Shown: piece by piece, positions 7,861 to 15,708 of the stretch
Position numbering within the stretch: the first letter of the stretch is position 1
Layout of the letters: each line of letters opens with the position of its first letter
DNA from: Candidatus Micrarchaeota archaeon
GTDB lineage: Archaea > Micrarchaeota > Micrarchaeia > Micrarchaeales > Micrarchaeaceae
Assembly: GCA_028866575.1 (NCBI GenBank)
Contig: JAGWHU010000004.1
Coordinates: 49,274 to 113,273 of the forward strand
Length of the DNA: 64,000 bases
Direction of reading: 5' to 3'
Program-made: the position numbers and the translations under genes
The notes under the pieces: model-generated
Told to the model about the DNA's origin: nothing
Databases searched by the model: none
What the model saw: the letters and a program-made list of their open reading frames with translations, nothing else

Positions 7861-9636
7861 ATGCTATTCAAGGAGCTTGCGGAATACTACGACAGGCTTG
7901 AGTCCGTATCCTCGAGGCTGAAGATGATAGAGATACTCAGCGAGCTCATGGGCAAGCTCGACGCCGACGAGGCATCCGCGGCTGTTTACATAACGCAGGG
8001 CATACTCCTACCAGCATTCGAGGGCGCGGAGATGGGGGTGGCGGACAGGCTGGTTGAGGAGGCTGCAGCTATAGCTACAGGCTACAGGAAGGAGCAGATA
8101 GAAAGCGAGTACAGGAAAACTGGCGACATGGGCCTAGCAGTGCAGAACATAAAGGAAAAAACGAAGCTGAAGGGCATCAGGAGCAGGCAGTACCGCATAA
8201 AGGAGATATACGAGGGCATGATGAGGATAGCGGATACCTCCGGGGCAGGCAGCAAGGAGAAGAAGGTGAACATGCTTGCCGACATGATCGGCGCCGGAAC
8301 CCCTGCAGAGGCCAAATACATCGCTAGGTTCCCCCTGGGCCAGTTGAGGCTAGGCGTAGGGGACTCCACGATAATGGAGGCGCTCTCTGTTGCCAATACT
8401 GGGGACAGGAAGTTCAAGGCGGAAGTAGAAAGGGCATACAACATATGCAGCGACCTGGGCCTCGTAGCAAGGGAGCTCAAGGCGAAGGGAAAGCGCGCGA
8501 TAGAGGACTTCAGGGTTTCGCTCTTCAAGCCGGTGAGGCCAGCGCTTGCCGAAAGGCTGGCCACGGCAGAGGACATACTGGAGCGCATGCACGGCATAGC
8601 CGCTGTGGAGCAGAAATACGACGGCTTCAGGGTGCAGGTGCACAAGGACGGCAGGAAGATAAGGCTGTTTTCCAGGAGGCTGGAGAACACCACCGAGATG
8701 TTCCCTGATATTGTAAAGGCGGTCGAGAAGGAGGTTGGTGCAGGCAGGATAATATTCGAGGGGGAGGCGCTTGCCTTCAACGAGGCTACATCCGAATACC
8801 TCCCGTTCCAGGAGACGATACAGAGGAAAAGGAAGCACGACATAGCGAAGAAGGCCGAGGAGCTTCCGCTTCACCTCTTCGCCTTCGACCTGCTTTACCT
8901 GGACGAGAAGGACTGGCTCTCCGAGCCCTACGAGAAAAGGAGGTCGAAGATAGAGGAGATACTGAAGAACGGGAAGCTGATAACCCCTACCACAAGGATA
9001 GTAACGAAATCCCCGAAGGAGCTCGACGAGTTCTTCGCCAAGTCGATAGAGAACGGCCTGGAGGGCGTTATAGCAAAGGACCTTGACGCGCCCTACATAG
9101 CCGGGGCAAGGAAGTTCTCCTGGATAAAGCTCAAGAGGAGCTACAGGGCAAAGCTCGCGGACAGCATGGACCTTGTCATACTGGGGTATTACCTCGGCCA
9201 CGGGAGCAGGGCTGAATTCAAGTTCGGCGGGCTCCTGTGCGGCGTGTACAACGAGAAAAGGGACATGTTCGAGACGATATCAAGGATAGGGACCGGGTTC
9301 ACCGAGGTGCAGATGGAGGAATTGAGGGACAAGCTGAACAGGATAAAGACCAAAGGCAAGCCGGCAAGGGTAGACTCCGTGATAGCCCCAGATTTCTGGG
9401 TGGACCCGAGGTACGTAGTGACGGTGAATGCAGACGAGATAACGAAGTCGCCGATGCATACGTGCGGCAGGTCAAAGAACGGGGAAGGAATAGAGATAGG
9501 ATATGCCCTGAGGTTCCCCAGGCTGGTCGGAGGCGAGCATCCGATAAGGTCTGACAAGGGTCCCGAGGAAACAACCACTACTGGCGAGATAATAGAGATG
9601 TTCAAGCTCCAGAAGAAGGTGGGGCTTAAGGAATAG
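7861..9636 (+). CDS. lig: ATP-dependent DNA ligase (archaeal LigI type)
   Basis: 591 residues, normal for archaeal replicative ligase. The order is an N-terminal DNA-binding domain (1-220), a nucleotidyltransferase domain with motif I EQKYDGFRV (adenylated Lys252), motif III FEGEALAF, motif IV EGVIAKDL and motif V WIKLKR, and a C-terminal OB-fold. It seals nicks in Okazaki fragments and repair, using ATP. A TATA-like sequence lies in the 46-base gap after the surface-protein gene. It is convergent with the regulator gene at 9718-10044. Nothing in the active site looks altered. Confidence 0.96.
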   Translation: MLFKELAEYYDRLESVSSRLKMIEILSELMGKLDADEASAAVYITQGILLPAFEGAEMGVADRLVEEAAAIATGYRKEQIESEYRKTGDMGLAVQNIKEKTKLKGIRSRQYRIKEIYEGMMRIADTSGAGSKEKKVNMLADMIGAGTPAEAKYIARFPLGQLRLGVGDSTIMEALSVANTGDRKFKAEVERAYNICSDLGLVARELKAKGKRAIEDFRVSLFKPVRPALAERLATAEDILERMHGIAAVEQKYDGFRVQVHKDGRKIRLFSRRLENTTEMFPDIVKAVEKEVGAGRIIFEGEALAFNEATSEYLPFQETIQRKRKHDIAKKAEELPLHLFAFDLLYLDEKDWLSEPYEKRRSKIEEILKNGKLITPTTRIVTKSPKELDEFFAKSIENGLEGVIAKDLDAPYIAGARKFSWIKLKRSYRAKLADSMDLVILGYYLGHGSRAEFKFGGLLCGVYNEKRDMFETISRIGTGFTEVQMEELRDKLNRIKTKGKPARVDSVIAPDFWVDPRYVVTVNADEITKSPMHTCGRSKNGEGIEIGYALRFPRLVGGEHPIRSDKGPEETTTTGEIIEMFKLQKKVGLKE

Positions 9637-9677
9637 GAGGCATGCACGTTGCACGCAAATAAAAAATATTGGGATCC

Positions 9678-9694
9678 GGTAAATTTTTTTTACC
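9678..9694. terminator. Hairpin with T-tract between convergent genes
   Basis: GGTAAA and TTTACC pair around a T-rich loop, between the 3' ends of the ligase and the regulator gene. The octamer GGATCCGG occurs as a direct repeat on both sides (9672-9679 and 9706-9713). It may act as a bidirectional termination signal, since archaeal termination depends largely on T-tracts. Confidence 0.4.
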
Positions 9695-9717
9695 CAAAGC
9701 CAAAAGGATCCGGCAAG

Positions 9718-10044
9718 TTATATCTGCCTGATGTTTTCTATGGTCTTGGAAAACTTCTGGACGCTTTTTGCTATGTCCTTAAGCCTGGGGTTCAGCCTGT
9801 AGCCCAGCCCGTAGCCCTTCTCGGTGCGTATGTGCGTGGGCTGTATCACGTTCAAGTCAAGCGAAAGCTCCCTCAGCGTGATTATGAGCGTCTTCCTGGT
9901 GAATTTCTTCTCCAGTACCGCGTACAGCTCCCTTGTCGTCCTGGGGGACTTCTGAAGCAGCAGGGCTATGACTGCGTAGTTCGGCCTGCTGAGCACCTTC
10001 CTTATAGCCCATACCTCATCCTTGTCTCTCTCTTTTTTCACCAT
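9718..10044 (-). CDS. Winged-helix transcriptional regulator
   Basis: 108 residues. A winged helix-turn-helix is readable: helix 1 around YAVIALLLQ, helix 2 PRTTRELYAVLE, recognition helix TRKTLIITLREL, then a wing around RTEKGYGLGYRL, and a C-terminal helix that may dimerise. The pattern resembles HxlR/ArsR-like archaeal regulators, but the exact family is unclear. Upstream on its strand is a TATA-like TTTTTAAAGCTTTA, and the 119-base gap to the divergent gene at 10164 would hold both promoters, so it may regulate that gene. The target is unknown. Confidence 0.7.
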   Translation of the reverse strand: MVKKERDKDEVWAIRKVLSRPNYAVIALLLQKSPRTTRELYAVLEKKFTRKTLIITLRELSLDLNVIQPTHIRTEKGYGLGYRLNPRLKDIAKSVQKFSKTIENIRQI

Positions 10045-10163
10045 GGTTACTTATCTCAAATAAAGCTTTAAAAACTTTCGCAGAAACCGAAATTCAACAC
10101 CGAAACACCAAAACAACATTTATTATAAAAATATATATACTTTTACCTGACTAAACAATAATA

Positions 10164-11060
10164 ATGCGGTATAAACACATAATAATGCAGCTCCCGAACG
10201 TTTTATTAAAGGGAATGGCCGAAAGGCGCCAGGGAATCCCTAAAGCGCTGGCAACCGCAGTGCCCTCAAGGCAGGACTACGTCCTTGCCGCAAACAGCTT
10301 GCTGGAAAGCGCTGACAGCACTGTACTCGCCTACCTCTGGCTTGCAATGGAGTCCAACCATAACATCATCGTGATAGCGGACAGCTGCGACGCTGAAGGA
10401 TTCGTCGATTCGCTGTGCACGTTGGTACCGCGGTTCATGACGATGATAGACACGCGCGGAAGGATTGCGGACAGGGGCACCAACTTCACCGATGCCGTTG
10501 CCATGAAGCGGATAGGCGATGCGGGCGTCGCGAGGATTATGCAGGAATGCATTCCGGACAGGATCATAGCAGCTCTAGGAAAAGGGGGCATGGACAAAAT
10601 GTTCAGCTCCTCGAAACTTGGCGTGTCTTTCATAGCATCGGTCCCTAGAGGCGCAATAGGGTACCATGTGGTAAGGGGCCTGTGCAGGCGGCTAAGGGTA
10701 AGGCCTGAAAACGCAAACATGCTCGACATATCAATAAGCCTGTCCAGAAACGGGGATAAATACGGCATAACCGCAGTCACGGAATACAGATGGCTTGACA
10801 GGGCGGAATTCGGCCTGAAGGGAAACGACTTCATATCCAAGAGGTACAGCAACATCAGGATAATAAAGGACGGCACGCTAGATGCGGTCAACGCAGCGCG
10901 CTCAAAAGTGGTTGGGGGCATGTCAAGGTCGCACCTTGCCAGCAATAGCGAGGCTCTTGGGGAATTGGGGAGGAGGGCGAGGTTCCTTGACTCGCTGCGC
11001 ACCGGCAACAGCATGGGGAAAGAGACAAACCCGATCGGGCTTTATTACGAGATAAAATAG
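10164..11060 (+). CDS. Degenerate secretion-ATPase-like protein lacking a P-loop
   Basis: 298 residues. The order of elements follows the C-terminal ATPase domain of archaeal type II/IV secretion (VirB11/GspE-like) proteins: a hydrophobic strand NIIVIADS where the P-loop should be, FMTMIDTR like the 'VTIED' strand, PDRIIAALGKGGMDKMF like the 'PDxIIVGEVRG' Walker B region, SFIASV like 'TSTIHA', then MLDISISLSR and a final WLDRAEF. The GxxGxGKT motif and the catalytic Glu are missing, so ATP hydrolysis is not expected. If the relationship is right it is a pseudo-ATPase. A TATA box (AAAATATATATAC) lies about 29 bases before the ATG. This is family recognition by eye with no identity figure, so I hold it loosely; a purely lineage-specific protein is the alternative. 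Confidence 0.4.
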   Translation: MRYKHIIMQLPNVLLKGMAERRQGIPKALATAVPSRQDYVLAANSLLESADSTVLAYLWLAMESNHNIIVIADSCDAEGFVDSLCTLVPRFMTMIDTRGRIADRGTNFTDAVAMKRIGDAGVARIMQECIPDRIIAALGKGGMDKMFSSSKLGVSFIASVPRGAIGYHVVRGLCRRLRVRPENANMLDISISLSRNGDKYGITAVTEYRWLDRAEFGLKGNDFISKRYSNIRIIKDGTLDAVNAARSKVVGGMSRSHLASNSEALGELGRRARFLDSLRTGNSMGKETNPIGLYYEIK

Positions 11061-11108
11061 CCATTGCAAAGTGATTAAAAAGGCTAGCAATATAATATTA
11101 CTGCATAT

Positions 11109-11219
11109 GGCCTTAGTGGTGTAACGGCTGCACGGAGGACTGTGGATCCTCTAGACCGGGTCCGACATGGGCATCTTGGAACAAAAATCAAAAAGCCCAG
11201 GGAAATCCCGGCTAAGGCC
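11109..11219 (+). tRNA. tRNA-His (GTG) with a noncanonical intron in the T-loop
   Basis: The acceptor pairs over eight positions (GGCCTTAG with CTAAGGCC), which includes the G-1:C73 pair diagnostic of tRNA-His. The anticodon arm is GAGGA-CTGTGGA-TCCTC with an uninterrupted 7-base loop, anticodon GTG. The T-stem is CCGGG (11156-11160) and CCCGG (11207-11211), but 46 bases lie between them instead of 7, implying an intron of about 39 bases inside the T-loop. The insert can form its own stem (TGGGC with GCCCA). After splicing the loop would read TCCGAAT or TCCAAAT, with C instead of T at position 55. Exact splice sites could not be fixed because no perfect bulge-helix-bulge is evident. RtcB, the ligase for such introns, is encoded at 62010. 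Confidence 0.85.
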
Positions 11220-11267
11220 CATGAAGGCCATTAACAGAATGTTCATGGCCCTAGCAGAATAGCTAAA

Positions 11268-12257
11268 GTGAGCTATATGGAATTAAGAGATCCTATTTAT
11301 GGTAGGTTCAAGATCACAGAACCTGTTATAAAAGAGTTACTTAGATGCAAGGACCTTAATAGACTGAAATATGTATCACAGAGCGGTTTAAAGAGCTTCG
11401 ACATTTCACGTGGAACAAGTTATTCTAGATGGGAACATAGCGTAGGAGTTATGCTACTATTAAGAAAGCTCAATGCCGGTTTAAATGAGCAAGTTGCAGG
11501 CTTATTGCACGACTCCTCGCATACGGCATTCTCTCATGTGATAGATTTTGTATTCCAGACCCAGAAAAATGAAAACTATGCCGGAGATAAATTAAAAGAG
11601 TTTATAGAAAATTCTGCAATAAGCATGATATTGGGTAGACATGGAATTAGTACAACTTTGATGGGTGATTACGAAGTTCATAATCGCTTCCAATTGCTAG
11701 AAAGACCGATACCTGAATTGTGCGCTGACAGGATAGACAATGGATTAAGGTACATGCTATACAGCAAAATCGACATTGATGGTTGCACGGATGATTTGAT
11801 TGTTAAAAACAATCGTATCGTCTTCAAATCCAGGTTATCAGCAAAAAGGTTTGCAAAGGGATATTTAGACGGGACAAAAAAAGATTGGGGCAATGCAGAA
11901 ACTGGTTTAAGGGCACATTTTCTTTCAGAGGCAATAAAACGCGGTCTGGAAAAAGACATTATCAACATTTCACAATTTCATACTGATACGGAAAGATCCA
12001 TAATAAATAGCTTAAAGGCTTCAAAGGATGAAAAAATAAAGCAAGATCTAAGAAGAGTTAATGGTAAACTAAAATTTATTTTTGACAGGGATGGGGATAT
12101 ATATGTAAAGGAAAAAGTACGATATGTAGACCCTATGATTATAGAAAAAGGTAAAACGTTTAGGCTTACTGAAGTAGATATAAAATATAAAAAGGCAATT
12201 TATGATATGAAGGAAATGCTAAGAAAAGGATACAAAATCAGGTTAATCAACGTATGA
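11268..12257 (+). CDS. HD-domain phosphohydrolase (SAMHD1/dGTPase-like)
   Basis: 329 residues starting with GTG; an in-frame ATG at 11277 is an alternative. The N-terminal HD domain shows SRWEHSVGVMLLL, GLLHDSSHTAFSH (HD pair plus downstream His) and a later ELCADRIDNGLRY, which together supply the metal ligands typical of dNTP triphosphohydrolases and related HD proteins. The C-terminal half is beta/alpha and unassigned. Activity on dNTPs is inference; other nucleotides are possible. AT-rich codon use contrasts with the neighbours. The gene begins 48 bases past the 3' end of tRNA-His and an imperfect copy of that end follows it (12292-12302), which suggests acquisition by integration. dNTP-hydrolysing HD proteins can act in phage defence. 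Confidence 0.75.
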   Translation: MSYMELRDPIYGRFKITEPVIKELLRCKDLNRLKYVSQSGLKSFDISRGTSYSRWEHSVGVMLLLRKLNAGLNEQVAGLLHDSSHTAFSHVIDFVFQTQKNENYAGDKLKEFIENSAISMILGRHGISTTLMGDYEVHNRFQLLERPIPELCADRIDNGLRYMLYSKIDIDGCTDDLIVKNNRIVFKSRLSAKRFAKGYLDGTKKDWGNAETGLRAHFLSEAIKRGLEKDIINISQFHTDTERSIINSLKASKDEKIKQDLRRVNGKLKFIFDRDGDIYVKEKVRYVDPMIIEKGKTFRLTEVDIKYKKAIYDMKEMLRKGYKIRLINV

Positions 12258-12291
12258 TCGGTGCATGACATGAACAAAACACGCAAGGCAT

Positions 12292-12302
12292 GGCCAAGGC
12301 CC
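12292..12302. repeat. Imperfect copy of the tRNA-His 3' end, candidate attachment site
   Basis: GGCCAAGGCCC matches GGCTAAGGCCC at 11210-11220 (end of tRNA-His) at 10 of 11 positions and in the same direction. The two copies bracket exactly the AT-rich HD gene, as attL/attR would. The repeat is short, so chance is possible. Confidence 0.35.
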
Positions 12303-12391
12303 GTATTTCACAAAAAGCAAAAAATATTTAAACCAACTTTTTTATACTTAAATATGTCTTCTACTGAATCTGGAATTATGGATGGATCATC

Positions 12392-13666
12392 ATGGAAAGC
12401 GGAATAAAGCAGAGGGAGAATACTGGAATAGCGGGATTAGACGAAATCCTCGGCGGCGGCCTTGAGAAAAACAAGGTCTTTCTTGTGGCCGGGGAGGTCG
12501 GGACTGGCAAGACAATCACGTGCCTGCAATTCATATATGCTGGCTTGAAGAACGGGGAAAATGCGATTTACATGACTGCAGGGGACAAGCCGGAGGACAT
12601 CCTTGGCAGCGCAAGGGCCATGGGCTGGGACCTGGAAGGGTACATCAGGGACAGAAGGCTTTTCATAATAGACATGTCCCCGTATAGCTTCAAGGTCGAA
12701 GTCGGCGGAATGCTCAGCGCAAGGGAAACAATGGAGTACCTCTACAAGCACGTGACCGGCAACAACGTCGAAAGGCTGGTAATGGACTCGCTGGAGCTTA
12801 TTCCCGCTTCGATAAGCGGAAACGACGTGGAGGAATTGAACTACCTGAGGGATTTGGTAAACCAGATAGAAAACAACCTGAACTGCACCACGCTAATAAC
12901 CTCCATAATACCGTCAGGGACGAAAAAGCTGAGCATGTTCGGCATACTGGAGCACACGGTAAGCGGGATAATAATGCTGACAATAGACGATGAGAAGTCC
13001 CAGAGGCTAATATCCGTCAGGAAAATGAGGGCCGACGGGATAAGCCTGACAAGGCACGCATATGCAATAGAGAAAAACAAAGGGATAGTCCTTGAAGACC
13101 TCAAGATGGTGGACACCGGCCCGATGGAAATAGGCAAGAAAATACCTGATTTTTCCTTGGAGGCGCTGCATCATGCAAAGGAGGTACCAATAAACTCCTC
13201 ATCATACCATGGGAAATGGCTTGTTGTCGTATTCTACCCGGGGGACTTCACGTTCATATGCCCTACGGAGCTGGAGGAGCTTGCGGACAACTACGACAAG
13301 TTCGTGTCGCTGGGCGCGGAAATAATAAGCATAAGCATGGATACCGTGTCATCGCACAAGGCGTGGTATGACGCCTCGCCAGCAATCAAGAAGATAAACT
13401 ATCCCATGGGATCCGACCCAAACGGTGAGGTATCCGGATTATTCGGCATATACAAGCAGGGCAAGCCCGTGGCAAGGGCCACATTCGTCTTCGATCCAGA
13501 GGGCCTTCTGGCAATGATGGAGATAAACGAGGACAGCGTCGGCAGGAGCACGGGCGAGCTACTGAGAAAATTGACTGCGGCCAAATACGTTATGGAGCAT
13601 CCCGGGGAGCTATGCCCTGCCAGCTGGCAGCCCGGAAAACAGACACTGAAGCCAAAGCCTAATTAA
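12392..13666 (+). CDS. KaiC/RadA-like ATPase fused to a 2-Cys peroxiredoxin
   Basis: 424 residues in one uninterrupted frame. Residues 1-235 form a KaiC-type RecA-fold ATPase: TGIAGLDEILGGGLEKNK, Walker A GEVGTGKT (34-41), Walker B RLVMD ending at D132 and the SVRKMRADG region near 208. Residues 245-424 form a complete AhpC/Prx1-type peroxiredoxin: IGKKIPDFSL, peroxidatic Cys290 in FICPTEL, an Arg in VARATFVF, and resolving Cys408 in GELCPASWQPG. Both halves keep their active residues. Peroxiredoxins reduce peroxides using a thiol cycle; single-domain KaiC homologues are signalling or regulatory ATPases in archaea. The start is ATG 12392, because an upstream ATG runs into a stop. pyrE follows 28 bases later. 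I know of no named family with this fusion. Confidence 0.9.
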   Translation: MESGIKQRENTGIAGLDEILGGGLEKNKVFLVAGEVGTGKTITCLQFIYAGLKNGENAIYMTAGDKPEDILGSARAMGWDLEGYIRDRRLFIIDMSPYSFKVEVGGMLSARETMEYLYKHVTGNNVERLVMDSLELIPASISGNDVEELNYLRDLVNQIENNLNCTTLITSIIPSGTKKLSMFGILEHTVSGIIMLTIDDEKSQRLISVRKMRADGISLTRHAYAIEKNKGIVLEDLKMVDTGPMEIGKKIPDFSLEALHHAKEVPINSSSYHGKWLVVVFYPGDFTFICPTELEELADNYDKFVSLGAEIISISMDTVSSHKAWYDASPAIKKINYPMGSDPNGEVSGLFGIYKQGKPVARATFVFDPEGLLAMMEINEDSVGRSTGELLRKLTAAKYVMEHPGELCPASWQPGKQTLKPKPN

Positions 13667-13694
13667 TGGATGCCTCAAAGTATATTGCAGCATC

Positions 13695-14231
13695 ATGCAG
13701 CAATCTGGTGTTTGTTTGATAAAAGATAGGCTTATCGAAGCGAAGGCGGTGAAATACGGGTCATTCAGCCTCGCGTCTGGGAAAAAATCAAGTTACTACG
13801 TGGACGTCAAATCTGCGCTGACCGATCCCGTGCTTCTGGATGAGGCAGCATCTGAAATATCGAAAAGGGTTTTGTCCAGGAAGATTGCAGGGGTGGAAAC
13901 CGGGGCTACACCCATCCTGGTCGCGACATCGCTAAAATTGGGAATACCATTTGTCATCATAAGGAAGGAGGGGCAGGCGCACGGCATGGAAAGGCAGTTC
14001 ATAGGAGAGGTATCACAAGGCGAGGAGATAGACATGATAGAGGACGTTGTGACAACCGCCAGGAGCGTTTCCAGGGGCGTGGACATACTCAGGAAGAGCG
14101 GGGCCAGGGTCACCAGGGCAATATGCATCGTCGACAGGGAGGACTCAGGCAGGGATCAGCTGCGCAGGAAGGGCGTTGAACTGCTGGAGCTGGTCAGGAT
14201 ATCTGATTTGGTAAGCAACCAGAAGGGATAA
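13695..14231 (+). CDS. pyrE: Orotate phosphoribosyltransferase
   Basis: 178 residues, normal for archaeal PyrE. It joins orotate and PRPP to make OMP in pyrimidine synthesis. The N-terminal GSFSLASGKKSSYYVDVK block, the VIIRKEGQAHGME segment with catalytic Lys/His, and the PRPP loop MIEDVVTTARS are clear; the loop has A-R-S where GGS or GT is usual. The next pathway enzyme, OMP decarboxylase, is encoded separately at 51698-52420. The gene lies 28 bases after the KaiC-peroxiredoxin gene on the same strand and may be cotranscribed with it. Confidence 0.93.
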   Translation: MQQSGVCLIKDRLIEAKAVKYGSFSLASGKKSSYYVDVKSALTDPVLLDEAASEISKRVLSRKIAGVETGATPILVATSLKLGIPFVIIRKEGQAHGMERQFIGEVSQGEEIDMIEDVVTTARSVSRGVDILRKSGARVTRAICIVDREDSGRDQLRRKGVELLELVRISDLVSNQKG

Positions 14232-14294
14232 TCTACCTCTTAGGCCTGGAAAGGGGAACGCCAACTTCCCTATTTCTGCTTCCCATGCCCGAAA

Positions 14295-14435
14295 CTACAT
14301 GTCTTCCTTTGTGGCTTTCCTTATGGATACGCTCAACGTGACAGAATTCGGGTTATACAGCTTCATCTTGAACTTGCCATACCTTATCTCCACGACATGC
14401 TTTGCCGGAAGGACTGTGCTTTTATTCTCATCCAT
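14295..14435 (-). CDS. Small hypothetical protein (46 aa)
   Basis: An ATG at 14435 is preceded, with five bases between, by a good Shine-Dalgarno sequence (GGTGAT) on the minus strand. The product has 46 residues, with a beta-like centre (VVEIRYGKFKMKLYNPN) and a basic end. Beyond the stop, another frame stays open for about 35 codons and ends in PLSRPKR, so a frameshifted longer protein is possible. A plus-strand frame over the same bases looks hydrophobic and unconvincing. No family recognised. Confidence 0.4.
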   Translation of the reverse strand: MDENKSTVLPAKHVVEIRYGKFKMKLYNPNSVTLSVSIRKATKEDM

Positions 14436-14580
14436 AACATATCACCAAATACCTGATTTACTTCTCTGTAAACATTCTTATTAATTTTGCAGTGCGGCAC
14501 GTTAACCTTAGCCACGTATTGCAACCAAATGAATTGTTATAAGTATTTAAATGTTGATTATTTATAGTAAATTGGTCTTG

Positions 14581-14772
14581 ATGATGGTAAGTTTCGGCTA
14601 TGAATGCGGAGTATGCGGCGCAGAATTCGATGACCAGATATCCCTGGCGGAGCACATAAGCGAAAATCACCCAAATGTGGATGTGGGCGACTTCGAGTGC
14701 TCGGTATGCGGTGCGAGATTCGAGACAAAGGAGGAATTGTACGCGCACCTGAAGAGTGCTCACCCGGGATGA
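14581..14772 (+). CDS. Two-finger C2H2 zinc-finger protein
   Basis: 63 residues from ATG 14581, preceded by an AT-rich stretch with TATA-like sequences. Two classical C2H2 fingers are present: CGVCGAEFDDQISLAEHISENH and a CSVCGARF finger ending HLKSAH, each C-x2-C-x12-H-x3/4-H. Small C2H2 proteins are widespread in archaea and are thought to bind DNA or RNA, but the target here is unknown. It is the last GC-richer gene before an AT-rich island. Confidence 0.75.
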   Translation: MMVSFGYECGVCGAEFDDQISLAEHISENHPNVDVGDFECSVCGARFETKEELYAHLKSAHPG

Positions 14773-14889
14773 ACCGGTCCTAGACTTCCGGGTTAGTGTT
14801 ATTTTTCCTTGCGTTGTTTATTGGAGAAATGCTTTCAGGTATTATTGCTATAAATAATAGCAGGATAAATAAATTACTAAGGTGGCCCG

Positions 14890-15474
14890 ATGGTTGAGAA
14901 AACCCATGAAAAGCATAGAAGCCAGCACAGATATACGCCAGAAATAGGTAAGGCAAAGACAATCGGATATATAGAAACTGATTTCAACACAATATCTAGC
15001 AATCCAAGGCTCTTTAACAAGAAAAGGGTTAAATTCGTAGGTAGAATAGAAAAGATTCATAAATCAATGATGGTTCCTTATCAGAAGAACTCAATTGAAG
15101 ACAAATTACCTTTAATTGGAAGCACCGACAGATTTGTGTCTGGAATATATTTAAAGAGGTCAGTATACAAACCTACGTTATCTATTGATTTGAAAGACAC
15201 AAGTGAATCAGAAAGAAAAAGGTATGTTAGACTCATAATTGAAATTTCCAAAGTGGGCAAGGATTCTTTTGAAAAAGCCATCGCACTTAAACCTGGCGAT
15301 TCATTAGAGGTAAAGGGGATTGTAAGCGCCATTAAAGAATCTGGGCCCGCAGTTGAAACTGTAATTAAGGACGGTCCTAACAAGGGTTTGAAAGCGCTTA
15401 GAAGTGGTGGAAAATGGGTCGAAGGCAGCCCGTCAGTTTCAGTTATTGAATACAAGGTGCTTGGCAGAGATTAA
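14890..15474 (+). CDS. Hypothetical protein, possibly OB-fold
   Basis: 194 residues, AT-rich, no family recognised. The N-terminus is strongly basic (His/Lys/Arg in the first 20). The segment KKRVKFVGRIEKIHKS and the later KPGDSLEVKGIVSAIKE look like strands of an OB-fold, as in nucleic-acid-binding proteins. This is a pattern impression only. It starts an AT-rich island running to the 3' end of tRNA-Met. Confidence 0.55.
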   Translation: MVEKTHEKHRSQHRYTPEIGKAKTIGYIETDFNTISSNPRLFNKKRVKFVGRIEKIHKSMMVPYQKNSIEDKLPLIGSTDRFVSGIYLKRSVYKPTLSIDLKDTSESERKRYVRLIIEISKVGKDSFEKAIALKPGDSLEVKGIVSAIKESGPAVETVIKDGPNKGLKALRSGGKWVEGSPSVSVIEYKVLGRD

Positions 15475-15506
15475 AACAGTATCAAATGGTTGTGTAATAA
15501 CTACCA

Positions 15507-15583
15507 GTCCGTCATGTCATTTTTCCTGCTTTGACGGGGCGGTAGCAACCACGAAATTGAGCTGACGGACACGGGCTAGCGTG
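15507..15583 (+). other. Structured noncoding segment with nested inverted repeats
   Basis: GTCCGTCA (15507-15514) pairs perfectly with TGACGGAC (15563-15570), directly followed by a hairpin CACG-GGCTAG-CGTG (15570-15583). The segment lies in a gene-free space (15475-15708) and has higher GC content than its surroundings. It also contains a degenerate copy of the tRNA-Met 3' end (15531-15542). It may be a small RNA or a recombination remnant; the strand is assigned arbitrarily. Confidence 0.3.
15531..15542. repeat. Degenerate copy of the tRNA-Met 3' end
   Basis: TTGACGGGGCGG resembles TTGACGGGGGCGAG at the tRNA-Met 3' end (16892 onward) with one G missing. It lies left of the toxin-antitoxin pair, in the same direction as the exact copy at 16276-16286 and as the tRNA itself. 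Confidence 0.35.
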
Positions 15584-15708
15584 GCCAAAAGGTGCTGTTT
15601 TGGTAATATCTTAATATTGTCCCCTAAGTAGGTAGTATATCACAATAAAAAATCTATCCTCTCTAAATTCTATTTTTCTTGTAAAGCAGTATATCCAATT
15701 CTGATGAA

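Noticed and set aside
8350..9201. Long minus-strand frame opposite the DNA ligase
   Set aside because: It is a mirror frame of a well-identified, highly conserved ligase; its product has no family features and a biased composition typical of antisense frames in GC-rich coding DNA.
14299..14484. 61-codon plus frame
   Set aside because: The opposite strand carries a better small gene with a Shine-Dalgarno sequence; the plus product is an irregular hydrophobic string.
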